Origin: Rosellinia necatrix
Taxonomy: Eukaryota > Ascomycota > Sordariomycetes > Xylariales > Xylariaceae
Length of the DNA: 64,000 nucleotides
NCBI GenBank assembly: GCA_021209875.1
Contig: JAGYVD010000010.1
Location: 62,001-126,000, forward strand
Direction of reading: 5' to 3'
Of this stretch, positions 13,050 through 24,600 are shown piece after piece. The stretch's first letter is position 1. Every line of letters starts with the position of its first letter. A program made the position numbers and the translations under genes. Below the pieces are notes generated by a model. The model was not told the DNA's origin. It saw only the letters and a program-made list of their open reading frames with translations, and searched no databases.

Positions 13050-13325
13050 ATATAAATAAAAGCAAATATTTAAACATGTTTAAATATTTGCTTTTAAAAA
13101 TAATTTATAACTTAGGATATATATATAAATAAAATATAAATATTTAAATATATTTAAATATTTATTTTTAAAGCTGGTTTATAATTTAAAATATATATAA
13201 AATAAAATATAAATATTTAAACGTGTTTAAGTATTTATTTTTAAAACTGGTTTATAACTTAAAATATATATAAAATAAAATATAAATATTTAAACGTGTT
13301 TAAATATTTATTTTTAAAATAAGTT
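13050..13325 (+). repeat. Palindromic minisatellite cluster C5, 4 units
   Basis: Four plus-oriented units about 66 bp apart with centres ACATGTTT, ATATATTT, ACGTGTTT and ACGTGTTT. Their tails carry the recognisable GCTGGTTTATAA or ACTGGTTTATAA words. Confidence 0.9.
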
Positions 13326-14994
13326 TATAAAAGTATTTACTGCTAAGTTATTAAAACGTTTTTAAAGCTATACTATAAACTTTTAAAATTAAATGCGTTA
13401 AAAATAGTTGATTTTTAATACGGTTATAAATTAATTTGTTTTTTAAATATTAAATAAACGTTAAAAATACTTCAAAAAACGCTAAATTATATTATATATT
13501 TAAATAATAACTAATAAAAAATAATAATTAAATTTAAGCAATAAACTTTTATATTAGTAAAATATTTATTAAAAATTTTTATAAAATAAAAATATAGTGC
13601 TAGTATAAATAATAGTTTTGCTAATACTATACTTATTAATAAAAAAAGCAAAAAAAAAAAAAGCTGTAGTTTTATACAGCAGTTCTGCTATATTTATATA
13701 TAAGCGTTAAAAATTAGTAAAAAGCTTAAGTATTTGTTTTTAAAAATATTATTATTTATTAATAAGCTAGTAAATATAATATTAAGCCTGCTTATTAAAT
13801 ATAATTAAAAAGTTTTTTTAATTTATATTTAAATAGTTGGCGGCGTTTTTTATATTAATAGTATTAATAGTTAAACCGCTTGCTACAGTGCATATAATTT
13901 TAATATATTTATTTTTGCGTTTTTTAGCTTTTATATGTTTTAATTATATAAGCTTTTTATTATTTATATTATTATATTTTTGTCGATATATTATATAATA
14001 TTTTTGTTTTTATATTATTATTATTATTATTAAATAATAATCGGTTTTAGTTTTATAATAATAAATATTTAATTAATGTTTAAAATATTTAATTTAAATA
14101 AAAAATAGTTTGCTAATTTTAATAAATCTAATTAAACTATAGATATAATTAAACATATATTTTATATTTTTTAAAGTTAAAAGCTTTTATTTAAAATAGT
14201 TTATGTTTTTTAAAATTAATATAAAAATAAGTTTTTTTTAAAAGATTTAAATCTTGCTTTTAAAAACGTTACGTTTATTTATATTATTGTTAGACTTTAT
14301 TTAAACAGTAAGCTTAAAAATTTAAAAGCTGATTTGTTTAGCTGTAGCAATTTAAACGGTGTTTTTTTTATTAACTGTATTTTTTGCTGTTTTAAACATT
14401 ATTTTTGCAGCTATTATTTTAGCTAAAGCTATATAATTAAGCTTTTTTATTTTTATATATATTTTAAAACTAATAACTTATATTAAGCTTTATAAATAAA
14501 ATAGCCGAGATTATAAATAGCTAAAAGTTTTAAAGCTAGAACGTTTTTAATATTAAAAGCCGATAAAAATAAAAATATATATTTAATTTTTATAATATTT
14601 ATTTATAAAGTTTGCTTGTAATACTTTTTTATTTGTTTAGCTCTATTTTTATATAAAATGTTTAAAATATTTATTAATAATTAATTATGCTTTTATTAAT
14701 ATAGTAGTACTAAATATTTTTAATATATTTTAGCTTTTTAAACTTTAGCTTTTAATAGTTTTAAATACTACTAGTATTTACTTAGATAAAAAACGCTTAA
14801 AAATATTTAATTTTTTATTAGTCTGCTAGTTAATATAAAATATATTAATTAACTTTAATAACTATAAAATTATAAAAGCTTTTTATAAAAGTGTAGTTTT
14901 AATATATTTAAAAATTTATTAATAAAACAGAAGCTAAATATAAATATATATTAATAACTTTATATAATAAAAAATAGCGCAAAAACGTTAGCTT
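13326..14994. other. AT-rich DNA between two opposed palindrome clusters
   Basis: No open frame. Like 7,476-8,959 it lies between a plus cluster (C5) and a minus cluster (C6), but I see no clear sequence similarity between the two interiors. Confidence 0.55.
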
Positions 14995-15265
14995 AAAAAG
15001 CAAATATTTAAACATGTTTAAATATTTATATTCTATTTTATATAACTTTTAAATTATAAACCGGCTTTAAAAGCAAATATTTAAATATATTTAAATATTT
15101 ATATTTTATTTTATATAACTTTTAAATTATAAACTAGCTTTAAAAAACAAATACTTAAACATGTTTAAATATTTATATTTTATTTTTATATAACTTTTTA
15201 AATTATAAACCAGCTTTAAAAAGCAAATATTTAAACATGTTTAAATATTTGCTTTTTAAGCCCTG
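14995..15265 (-). repeat. Palindromic minisatellite cluster C6, 4 units
   Basis: Four minus-oriented units: AAATTATAAACCGGCTTTAAAA precedes each palindrome. Centres are ACATGTTT, ATATATTT, ACATGTTT and ACATGTTT. Confidence 0.9.
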
Positions 15266-15984
15266 TTTATAGCAGGCTAATATATAAAATTTAATAACGT
15301 ATTATATAATTTATTATATATATTTATAAAATAATACAGATTTTTAACTGATTAAAATTAAAATATTTATATTAGCCAGCTTTATATATGTTTAAAATAG
15401 TTAATTTTATATAGCTTTATATTATATAATATATATATTTTATATTTAACTTTGTTTTTATAAATATTATTAGCTTTTATATTAATAATATTATTATAAT
15501 TATAAAAAAAAACGTTTTAATTATTATATTTAAAATATTACTTTAGCTACAAGTTATTAAATAAACCTGCTAAAATAATTTATATGTTCTATTTATTTAA
15601 AGCAGCCCTGCTTTTATTATATTAAATATTTTTATCTGTTTTAAAATAAACAGCTTTAAAGTTGCTTATAATAAATTTTATATAAATAAATATAAATAAT
15701 CGGTAATTTATATAAACATGTTAACTTTATAAAAATAAAACATAATAACCAGCAATAAAAATAAATATTTAAAAATAATATTTAAAAAAAGTTGTAATAA
15801 AAATAAAAAAAAGTTTAAACTAAAACTAAAAAAAATATATATATTATAATATAGCTAAATATTTGTTTTTATTAAAAATACTTTTAAAACTATTAAATAT
15901 TTAAATAGTTATTTTTATATTAAGCTTTATTTAAAACATTTAAATATAAAACAAATATAATTAATTTAATATATATTAAAAACA
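15266..15984. other. AT-rich DNA, nothing recognised
   Basis: Decayed sequence without a frame. It lies left of the point where similarity to 30,105 onward begins, so it is probably outside element A, but the boundary is blurred by mutation. Confidence 0.5.
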
Positions 15985-16179
15985 TTATTTAAATAAATAA
16001 TTTATACTAATATTTTAAGCGTTTTATTACTTTAGTTTATATTAATACTATTTTTAATAGTATTATTTTTAATATAATTAGTTTTATTTAAATTTATTAT
16101 ATAATTATTTTTTATTTTTTAGTTTATTGCTTTATATGTTTTTTATAAAATAAGCTTTAAAACTAATTTAAGCTGTTTT

Positions 16180-16420
16180 TTTATAAACTGTTTAATAATA
16201 AAAAAAACTTTAGAATTTTTAGCTGCTACAGCTAGCTAGTTTGCCGTAGTATTAAATAAGTTAATTTACGCTAGAATATTAATAACTAAAAACAAAAAGT
16301 CTATTATTTTAAAATATATATAAAAGCAAAAGTATAAAATATAAGTATAAAAAACCAAGCTTTATATAAAACTAGCTAAAAGCTGTTTTAAATATATATA
16401 TATTTTATTATTTTAAAAGT
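16180..16420 (+). pseudogene. Relict coding segment of element A, no family recognised
   Basis: In one plus frame the start of element A reads ...TLEFLAATAS(stop)FAVVL... and continues ...NKLIYARILITKNKKSI... with stops only at TAA or TAG, the products expected from CAA, CAG or TGG. The second copy at 38,245-38,470 keeps the same frame and shares ALEF-like and KQKHK-like stretches. This suggests a former protein-coding region. I do not recognise the family and see no catalytic motif. Confidence 0.4.
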
Positions 16421-19400
16421 TATTATAAAATATTGAATAAAGTTTATAAAGCTTAAATAAATATAAAACAGCTAGTTAATAATTTATATATTATAGCTAG
16501 TATAAATAATTATATACGTTTTAAACATATGCTGTTTAAGCCAGGCTTTATTAAATTTAAAACAAATAAAAACAATAAATAAAAAGCTTTTTTAAAAGCC
16601 TAGCTATAAAAGTTTTATTTTTAAAATAATTTTAATATAAAAACAAATTAAAAAGCTTAAACAGCAGTAAATAAAATTAAAAAATTAAATTAAAATTATT
16701 ATATTTTAATATTTATATATAAAAAATTTAATACGTTTAAAGTTTAACGTTATAAAAATATAAAAACTAATATAAGCTTTATAATATTTTATTTCATTGT
16801 TTATTAAAATATAAAATATATTATTATTATTAACAGCAGCTTATTAAACAGCTTATACTTTTATATATTAATAAATAAAAGTTTTATTTAACTATAAAAA
16901 GCTGCCGCTTATACTGCTTAATATAATTTATATATATAATAATTAAAAGCGGTAAATATTTATATAAGCGTTATTTTTAAATAAAATATGTTTTAGTTTT
17001 TATTATTAAGCTTAAATTAATAATAATAAAATATAATATTAAAATAGTTTATTGCTTGTTTTAAAATTAATTATATTTTATTTTTATTTAGTTTTAAAAC
17101 ATTTTAATATATAATATAATTATATTAAAAAATAAAAATTTAAAACTAGTTATAAATAATATTAAATTAACTTTAATATAACATATTATTAATAGCAGCA
17201 TATATAACGCTGATTTTTTTAAAAAATAATTTATAAGCTTTATAAAAGTTATAGTTATATATATAAATAATAACCTGAAATATAAGCTTAAAAGTTTTGC
17301 TACACAGTTTTTAAATATTAACATAAAATTTTAATAATTATATATAATCGACTATCTGCTTAAAAATTTTTTATAATATTAATTTATAAAACGTGTTAAT
17401 TTTTATAATATTTTAAGTTATATTTTTATAAAGCTGTTTATAACTTTTACAGCTTTTACGCAATATAAAAAACAGCAAAAAAATACGTTTAAATATAATA
17501 TTAATAAACTAAAACATATATTAAAAAAATATATTATTTAGCAGCTATATTATTTTATATTTTTTTATTATTTATTAAAAGCTAAAGCTATAGCATAGTT
17601 TTTTATAGCTGTTATATAAAACTTAGTTAAATTTTAATTTTTATAGCTATAGCTGTTTAAAAAATATACTGCTAATATATATAAAATAAAAAAAATAAAT
17701 AAAAAGTTAGTTTATATATATATGCTTTAAACGTTAGTTTATATAAAATTATTTTTAAAACGCGTTAAAATTAAACAAAACAAAAATTAAAAGCTTTTTA
17801 ATAAGTTTTATAAATTAAATAGTATATATTAGCACTAGCATATTAAAATGTTCTGTTAATATAAAAAAAAGATTATATATAGTATAATTATTTAATATAA
17901 ATAGTTAAATAGTTTATATATATTAAAAAAAAAAGTCGCTAAATATAATATAAAATTATAAAATATAATATTTATAACAGACGTTATAATTAAACAGCGT
18001 AATAATTAATAATATATTAGCTAATATATTATAAACCTGTTTTTTAGTTTTAAAAAGCTTATAATATATATATTATATTAATTAGCTTTTTATATATAAA
18101 TAAACAAGTATTATTTTAATAAAACATATATATAAAATTAAAGCCGAAAACTATTAGTTTAAAAAACTAAGCGTTAAAAAAAAACAAATAATTGTTTAAT
18201 ATATAAAAATACTGCTTATATATATTATAAGCTTTAATTTAATATAGTGCAAGCTTTTCAAGCTATAAATTTACGTGCTTATTAACCAGGTTTAATATAT
18301 TAATATTATAAAACAAGTTAGCTAAATAATATTTTAACGTAAACTTTTAAAACATATAGTTTATATTTTAAATTATATTAATAAAATATTTTAATATATA
18401 AAATAATATACAAAATAAAAAATAATATAAGTTAAATTATTAAATTTAATAATATATAATATATTTTAAAAGCGAAAGTTAATTTAAATAATATTTAAAT
18501 AAAACTGTTTTAAGTTTAAATTAAATAAATATTTATAATAAAATTTAAAAGCGTTTTTTAAAAAATTGCTTGCGGTTATATTTTTAATATTATGTTTTTA
18601 TAAAATAATAATTAAATTAACAAAATAATAAAATTTATATTTATTATATAGCTTTTAAAATATTTTTAAAATGTTTTAATATATTTATATAAAATAGCAT
18701 ATTATAAATATAAAAGCTAACCTGCTGTTTTAACATAAAGTTTTATTTATTGCAAGCTTGTTTTAGCTTTAATTTAAATAAACATTATAAAATATTAATT
18801 AATTATTATAAATAAATATAAAAACTGCACTGCTAGTAAAACGTAGCAGTTTATAAAAAATTTTTATATATTAAATAATAAATATATAGTCTGCTGTTCT
18901 GCGACTAGTAGTATATAAAAAAAAATTAAATATATTATATTAAGCCAGCTTAAATTAAAAACTTTTAATAATATATTCCAGGTTTTATATAGCGTGATTA
19001 ATTAAAACGTGCAATATATATTTTATAATATAAATATATAAAAAAAAAAATATAATAAATATAATATATAATAATAAAAAGCTTTTAAAACTTTAGTTAT
19101 ATAATATAGCTGTTAATATTATAGCTTTATATAACTATAATAAATTAAAGCAAAAATATAAAATATTTTAATTGATTAAAAAAAGCTTTAGTTTTTATTT
19201 TAAAATAACGCGTGTTAATAATTAATAACTAGATTTTAAAGTTTTAGCTATAACTTTAATATATTTTAAATATTATTATTATATAATAATAAGTTATAAA
19301 AAGCCAGGTTATTATTAATAATTAAATTTATTATTTAAAATATAAAACAATTAGATTTATAATAACTATTATTTAGTTTATTATATTAATTAAAATATAT

Positions 19401-19434
19401 AAAGTTTATAAAAATATAAATAATTATAATACTG

Positions 19435-19715
19435 CTATAAAAAGTAAATATTTAAATATGTTTAAATATTTATATTTTAAAGCCGGTTTATAACTTAAAA
19501 AGTATATATAAGCAGAAAGCAAATATTTAAATATATTTAAATATTTATATTTTAAAGCCGGTTTATAACTTAAAAAGTATATATAAGCAGAAAATAAATA
19601 TTTAAACATGCCTGGGTATTTATATTTTAAAGCCGGTTTATAACTTAAAAAGTATATATAAGCAAAAAACAAATCTTTAAATATGCTTAAATATTTGTTT
19701 TTTAAAGCTGGTTTA
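19435..19715 (+). repeat. Palindromic minisatellite cluster C7, 4 units (in element A copy 1)
   Basis: Four plus-oriented units about 73 bp apart, each followed by AAAGCCGGTTTATAACTTAAAAAGTATATATAAGCA. The third unit, at about 19,596-19,624, is special. Its left half is TTTAAACATG but its right half is CATGCCTGGGTATTT, so only one arm shows C-to-T/G-to-A change. A minus-strand open frame of 82 codons here merely follows the repeat. Confidence 0.93.
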
Positions 19716-19949
19716 TAATTTTAAAAGTAAATATATAAAGATTATTTTAATATAAATATTATTTAAATAAAATTAACTTATTGTAATAATATATGTTTTA
19801 ATATATATTAGTTAATTAAAGCCGCACTAAGTTAATTTTAGCGTGTACAAGCATAAAAAATCGCTATTTAAGCTATTTATAAAAAAAAGTATTTTTAGCG
19901 CTATATAATAAGTTTAAATAGCGCTAATTATTAGTTTTAATGTTATTTT

Positions 19950-20155
19950 TTTTATTAGGATTATAAGCGTTGTTTTTTTTGTCGGGGTTATAAGCGTTGT
20001 TTTTTTTATCGGGGTTATAAACGTTATTTTTTTCGTCGGGGTTATAAACGTTGTTTTTTTTGTCGAAGTTATAAGCGTTATTTTTTTCGTTAAAGTTATA
20101 AACGTTGCTTTTTTTATTAAAGTTATAAACGTTGTTTTTTTTATTAGAAAATAAA
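19950..20155. repeat. 27-bp minisatellite, ~8 units (element A copy 1)
   Basis: About eight units of GTTATAAGCGTTG plus a T-run of 7-8, ending GTCGGG, ATCGGG or ATTAAA. Because 27 is a multiple of three the minus strand stays open for about 100 codons, reading as a 9-residue repeat rich in T, I and K (or D-K-K-N-N-A-Y-N-P in another frame). That openness is explained by the repeat and is not evidence of a gene. Confidence 0.9.
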
Positions 20156-20929
20156 ATTTAAAGCAGTATAAAATTAGCGGAATATTTATTATTAAATAAA
20201 TATAAGCTGCCCGCAGCATTTATAAAATATTTATCGCCTGTGCTATTAAAAAAAAAAGCAGCTGCAGCTAGTAGCTAAAATACCGCTTGTTTATTTTTAT
20301 ATATAAAAAATATATAAAGCTTGTTGTTATTACCGGTTATATATATACTAAATATAATATATAACGTTATAAGTTTATAACTATTAAATTTATAACTATT
20401 AAATTAATAGTTATTTTATTTATTAATTTAAAAGCTAATAAGTTATATAATTAAACTAAAAATATTATTTAAAATAAATAATAAAAGTAGTTAAGCCCGA
20501 GATTAAGTTGTATATTTATAGCGTAGCTGTATATTTAAATTAAAAAAATAAAATTAAAATATTTAATTAAAATATATAAAATTTTAAAAGCTTTTAGCTT
20601 ATTTAGTTAGCTAAATAAGTAATAATATAAAGAAAATACAAGTTTAGCTCCCGAAATAAAAAAGTTTTTGTTAAAAGTTAGCTAGTTTTTATTAATAAGT
20701 TTTTTTTTGGTTTTTTTAGCTACGCTAAACATTGCTTAAAAATATTATTAAACTAATAACGCAAATAAAACGTAAAACAAGCTAATTAAACGAACAGAAA
20801 AAAAGCAGGTATAATATTAATATTAATAAAAAAAATTTACTAAATAAAAAATCTATTTATATATAATTAAATATAAAATAAAGCAGTCTGTTTATATAAG
20901 TTAGTTTATACGTGCTAAACAAATAATTT

Positions 20930-21117
20930 ATATTAATATTTAAACATGCTTAAATATTTATTTTTTAAACCCGGTTAATAAAAAAATTAAAATATATAAA
21001 CAAAAAGCAAATATTTAAACTTGCTTAAATATTTATTTTTTAAACCTAGTTAATAAAAAAGTCGGTATATATAAATAAAAAACAAATATTTAAAAATGCT
21101 TAAATATTTATTTTTTT
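20930..21117 (+). repeat. Palindromic minisatellite cluster C8, 3 units
   Basis: Three units with altered centres: AACATGCTTAAAT, AACTTGCTTAAAT and AAAATGCTTAAAT. Their tails are AAACCCGGTTAATAAA. This is a diverged branch of the same minisatellite near the right end of element A. The corresponding place in the terminal fragment is 60,375-60,570. Confidence 0.85.
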
Positions 21118-21600
21118 AACTTAGCAAAAATAGCAACATATAACCTGCTGTTTTTATTAAATATATAAATATAAGTTTATAACTAGCAGAAATAATAATA
21201 TATAACTTACTGTTTTAATTAAATATATACTAGCAAAAATAATAACTAATAGAAATAACAACATATAACCTGTTATTTTTATTAAATGCGTAAATATAAG
21301 TTTATAACTAGCAGAGATAGCAACATACAACCTGCTGTTTTTATTAAATGCGTAAATATAAGTATATAACTAGTAAAAATAGCAACACGTAACCTACTGT
21401 TTTAATTAAATATATTGCTGCAGGCCTGTAACTAGCAGAGATAACAACATATAACCAGCTGTTTTTATTAAGTGCATCGCTGCAGGCTTATTATAAGCAG
21501 GGATACTAACACATAACCGGCTGTTTTTATTAGGTGCAGTACTACAGGCCTATAACTAGCAGGGATAGCAACACGCAACCTAGGCTTTTAATTGGCCAGT
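21118..21600. repeat. 62-bp tandem array, ~8 units, with a RIP gradient
   Basis: Units of about 60-62 bp contain AACTAGCAGAGATAGCAAC, ATATAACCTGCTGTTTTTATT and AAATGCGTAAATATAAG. GC content rises steadily from left to right. Left units read AACATATAACCTGC and ATATATAAATATAAG, right units read AACACGCAACCTAGG and TAGGTGCAGTACTACAGGCC. The array leads into the element A terminus at 21,688. The equivalent array is at 60,570-60,975. Confidence 0.92.
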
Positions 21601-21688
21601 TTTTTTTATATGGCAGAAAATCAGCAAAATTTTAACTAAGTCAACAGCCAACAGCAGTAGCAACCCTAACCTGAAAGCAAAGAGCAAT

Positions 21689-24600
21689 AAAATTCTTAAG
21701 TTGTTTAAAAAAAATATTTAATATTTAAAAAAACTAAAGTATTATTAATATATTAAAAAAGAAATAAATAAAACTAAATTTTTAATGATATTTTTTTAAT
21801 AGATACAATTAAAAAGTAGTTAATATAATATTTAATAAATTTTATAAGGAAAATAAAATAAAATAAATTAATAGTTTGTTTTTATTTATATATTTAATTC
21901 TTATTATATAGCTTACATATAAAAAAAACTATATTTACGTTTAATAGTTAATTTAAAAGTTTTAAATAAAATTATTGTTTTAAATAACTATTTATTACTA
22001 TTATAATTTATAGTTATTATGTTAATTAAAAAAAAATATTTAATTATAATAAACACGACTATATTTTTTATTAATTTATAGTTTACTCTAACTATTAAAA
22101 CAGATTTATAATAAAAGTTTTTAAAAATTAAAACAATTAATAATAGCTTTAATAAAATTTTATAATATATTTGCATATTTTTAACGTTTTATAAATAAAT
22201 TGTTTTATTTTTATAAATATTATTATAAAGCTTTTATTAATAATATTATTATTTTTTTAATGTTAAAACAGATTATTTAACTTATTGATGCAATATTTTT
22301 ATACTGTTTAATAAAAAAAAATTTTATTTTTCAAAAAACTTTTATTATATATTTTTTATAAACCTTTTAAGCTTTTACATAAACGTTTTAAATATATTAA
22401 TAATAAAAGAACAGCCAGCTGTATTTAAAAACTTTAAATTTTTAAATTAGTTAAAAGTTTTAAAGCAATATTTAGAAAGTATAGGATTTTTTTATATATT
22501 GTTGCTATATTATATTAAAGTTGCAAAACTTTTATAAAAACATAAAATAAAATTATTTAATAAAAACGTAAAAGAAAACGATATAAAATTAATAATTATA
22601 ACAAGTATTAAATATATTATTAATTTATATATTTTAAACTAATTTTAGCTAAAATAAAATTATTTAAAAATTTTAAAACTTAATCTGTTTATATATTATA
22701 TTTTATTATTATAATTTTATGAAAATATTATATATATAAATAAATAGCTTGCTAAAAAAGCGTTAAAATAATATTGTTGTATACTAAAAATAAATATATA
22801 CAAAAACTAAAATTAATAATTTTAAATATATAAATATTATTAATAATATTTTTAAATTATTATATATTAACGCTTGTAAACTATAATAAAAGTTTTAATT
22901 AATTTAGTAGTTTTTTACTAATTATTTAGCAAAAAAATATCTTAAACTAAATTAAATTTAATAGTAAATCTATAAACTATATAAATAAACGTTTAATTAA
23001 CGCGTTTATATATTTATTATAATATAAATTATAAATATATTATATGTTAAGCAGGCTAAACTTTGTTTTAAATATACTTAGTTAATTAAAAATATTATTA
23101 ACTTAATAAATATTAAAAAAAATAGTCCGAACAAATAAAAACTAGTATTAAATAATATATAAATAATATATTTAAAACTAATCATAAAAAAATAATAAGA
23201 GCTGAAATTATAATAAGCTATATAAAAGATTTTAATTATTAAAAAGTTTTAAAAGTGATCTGCAAAAGCAACAAAAACGTTGCAAATTCTTTAAGCTTAA
23301 ATATTTTTTATAATTATAAATAATTTATTATATAACAATAACTAAAAAATAATTATAAATTATACATATTTAAAAATAAATAGCTTAATTTTTAGTAATA
23401 ATATATAATAATAAGCATTATTTCAGTAAACAGCATATAATAAAAAAAATTAAAGCTTTGTATAATTAAGTTAAAAACTTGCAAAATAAAAGCATATTTA
23501 AATTATTATAACAAATATAAGTTATATAATACTAGCAGAAAAAGCCGCGTAGTAATTATAAACTTATTTAACCGCAAAATAGTAAACTAATAAAAACAAT
23601 TATAATAAACTTTATTATAAGCTTATTTAAAATATTATTTTTAGCTATATTATAACAATTAAAAAATTTAATTATTATAATATTTTAATGATAATTATAT
23701 ATGCTATATTAAAACGTTTATTATTTATATTTAATAATAAAAAATACTCTGCTAAAAACTAAGCTAAAGTATTAGCTAAACAATTTTTATTATTTAATTA
23801 AAGCGTATTAAGTAGTATTATCTCTGATTAAAACTGCAAATTTATTTTTAAATTTTAAACAAAGCTTTAAAAAGCTATAAAAACAAAACTTTTAATAAGA
23901 ACTTTTTATTATTTATAAAATAATAAATTATTTAAACAAAAAAATTAAACAGTAGAATTTACTATTTAATACTATATATATATATATTTAAACCGTAAAT
24001 AAATAAATATATAGCTATTTTTATAATAAAACTTAAATAAAGCGTATTTAAAACTTATTAAATTATTAGCTTATAAACAGCTTTTTAAATTTTAGCAATT
24101 TAAATTATATAAAGTTTTTGTTAATATAAAAATAAATATAACTATTAAAAATATTTAATTTATATAAAAATATAAAGTTAGCTATAGATTTAGCAGCAGC
24201 GCGTGCTAAATAATACTATAATAATAAATATAAATTAATAAAATTTAATATAAAAATAAAATATATTTAATGTTTTATTTAAAATATTATTTTTTAAAAG
24301 TTGTTAAAAAGTATTTTTAATAGCGCGTAAAACTATAAAAATTAAAAAAAATTAAAAGATTAGCTTATAAGTTAAAATTGCCGGAGATTTTTAATATTTA
24401 TTTGGTTATTTTATTTGCGTATTTATTATTTAAAAACATAAGCAAGGATTTTTTTTACTAAAAAATACTAGCATTAGGCTTAACATTTAAAAAATAAAAC
24501 TTAAAAAAAAAAAAAATTTATTTAAAATCGAAATAATTTTAAAGCATTAAATAAACTATATTAAAAACAGATTTAATTATTTTATAAAATAAAAAAAATA

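Larger units (their letters stand above)
15985..21688. mobile_element. Element A, copy 1 (unclassified ~5.7 kb repeat family)
   Basis: This copy aligns collinearly with the split copy made of 30,105-30,275, 38,225-40,128, 48,321-49,332 and 49,574-51,390. Its last ~0.75 kb aligns with 60,375-61,073. Both right ends stop at the same word, GCAAAGAGCAAT, which defines a true terminus. The order within the element is: a decayed region of about 3.4 kb that reads in long stretches with only RIP-type stops, a palindromic minisatellite, the 27-bp minisatellite, a second palindromic cluster, a 62-bp tandem array, and a less mutated right end. No terminal repeats, RT, integrase or transposase motif is recognised, so the class is open. 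The left end is uncertain by perhaps 100 bp. Confidence 0.75.

Noticed and set aside
17094..17324. 76-codon minus-strand open frame
   Set aside because: AT-driven composition (I, L, F, K, Y), and it is not preserved in the equivalent part of element A copy 2 (39,180-39,410).
19424..20219. Two minus-strand open frames with internal repeats (82 and 101 codons)
   Set aside because: They follow the palindromic and 27-bp minisatellites. Unit lengths keep a frame open without selection.
21988..22176. 62-codon minus-strand open frame
   Set aside because: It lies in a truncated LTR-2 relic and the matching region of LTR-2 does not keep it open.
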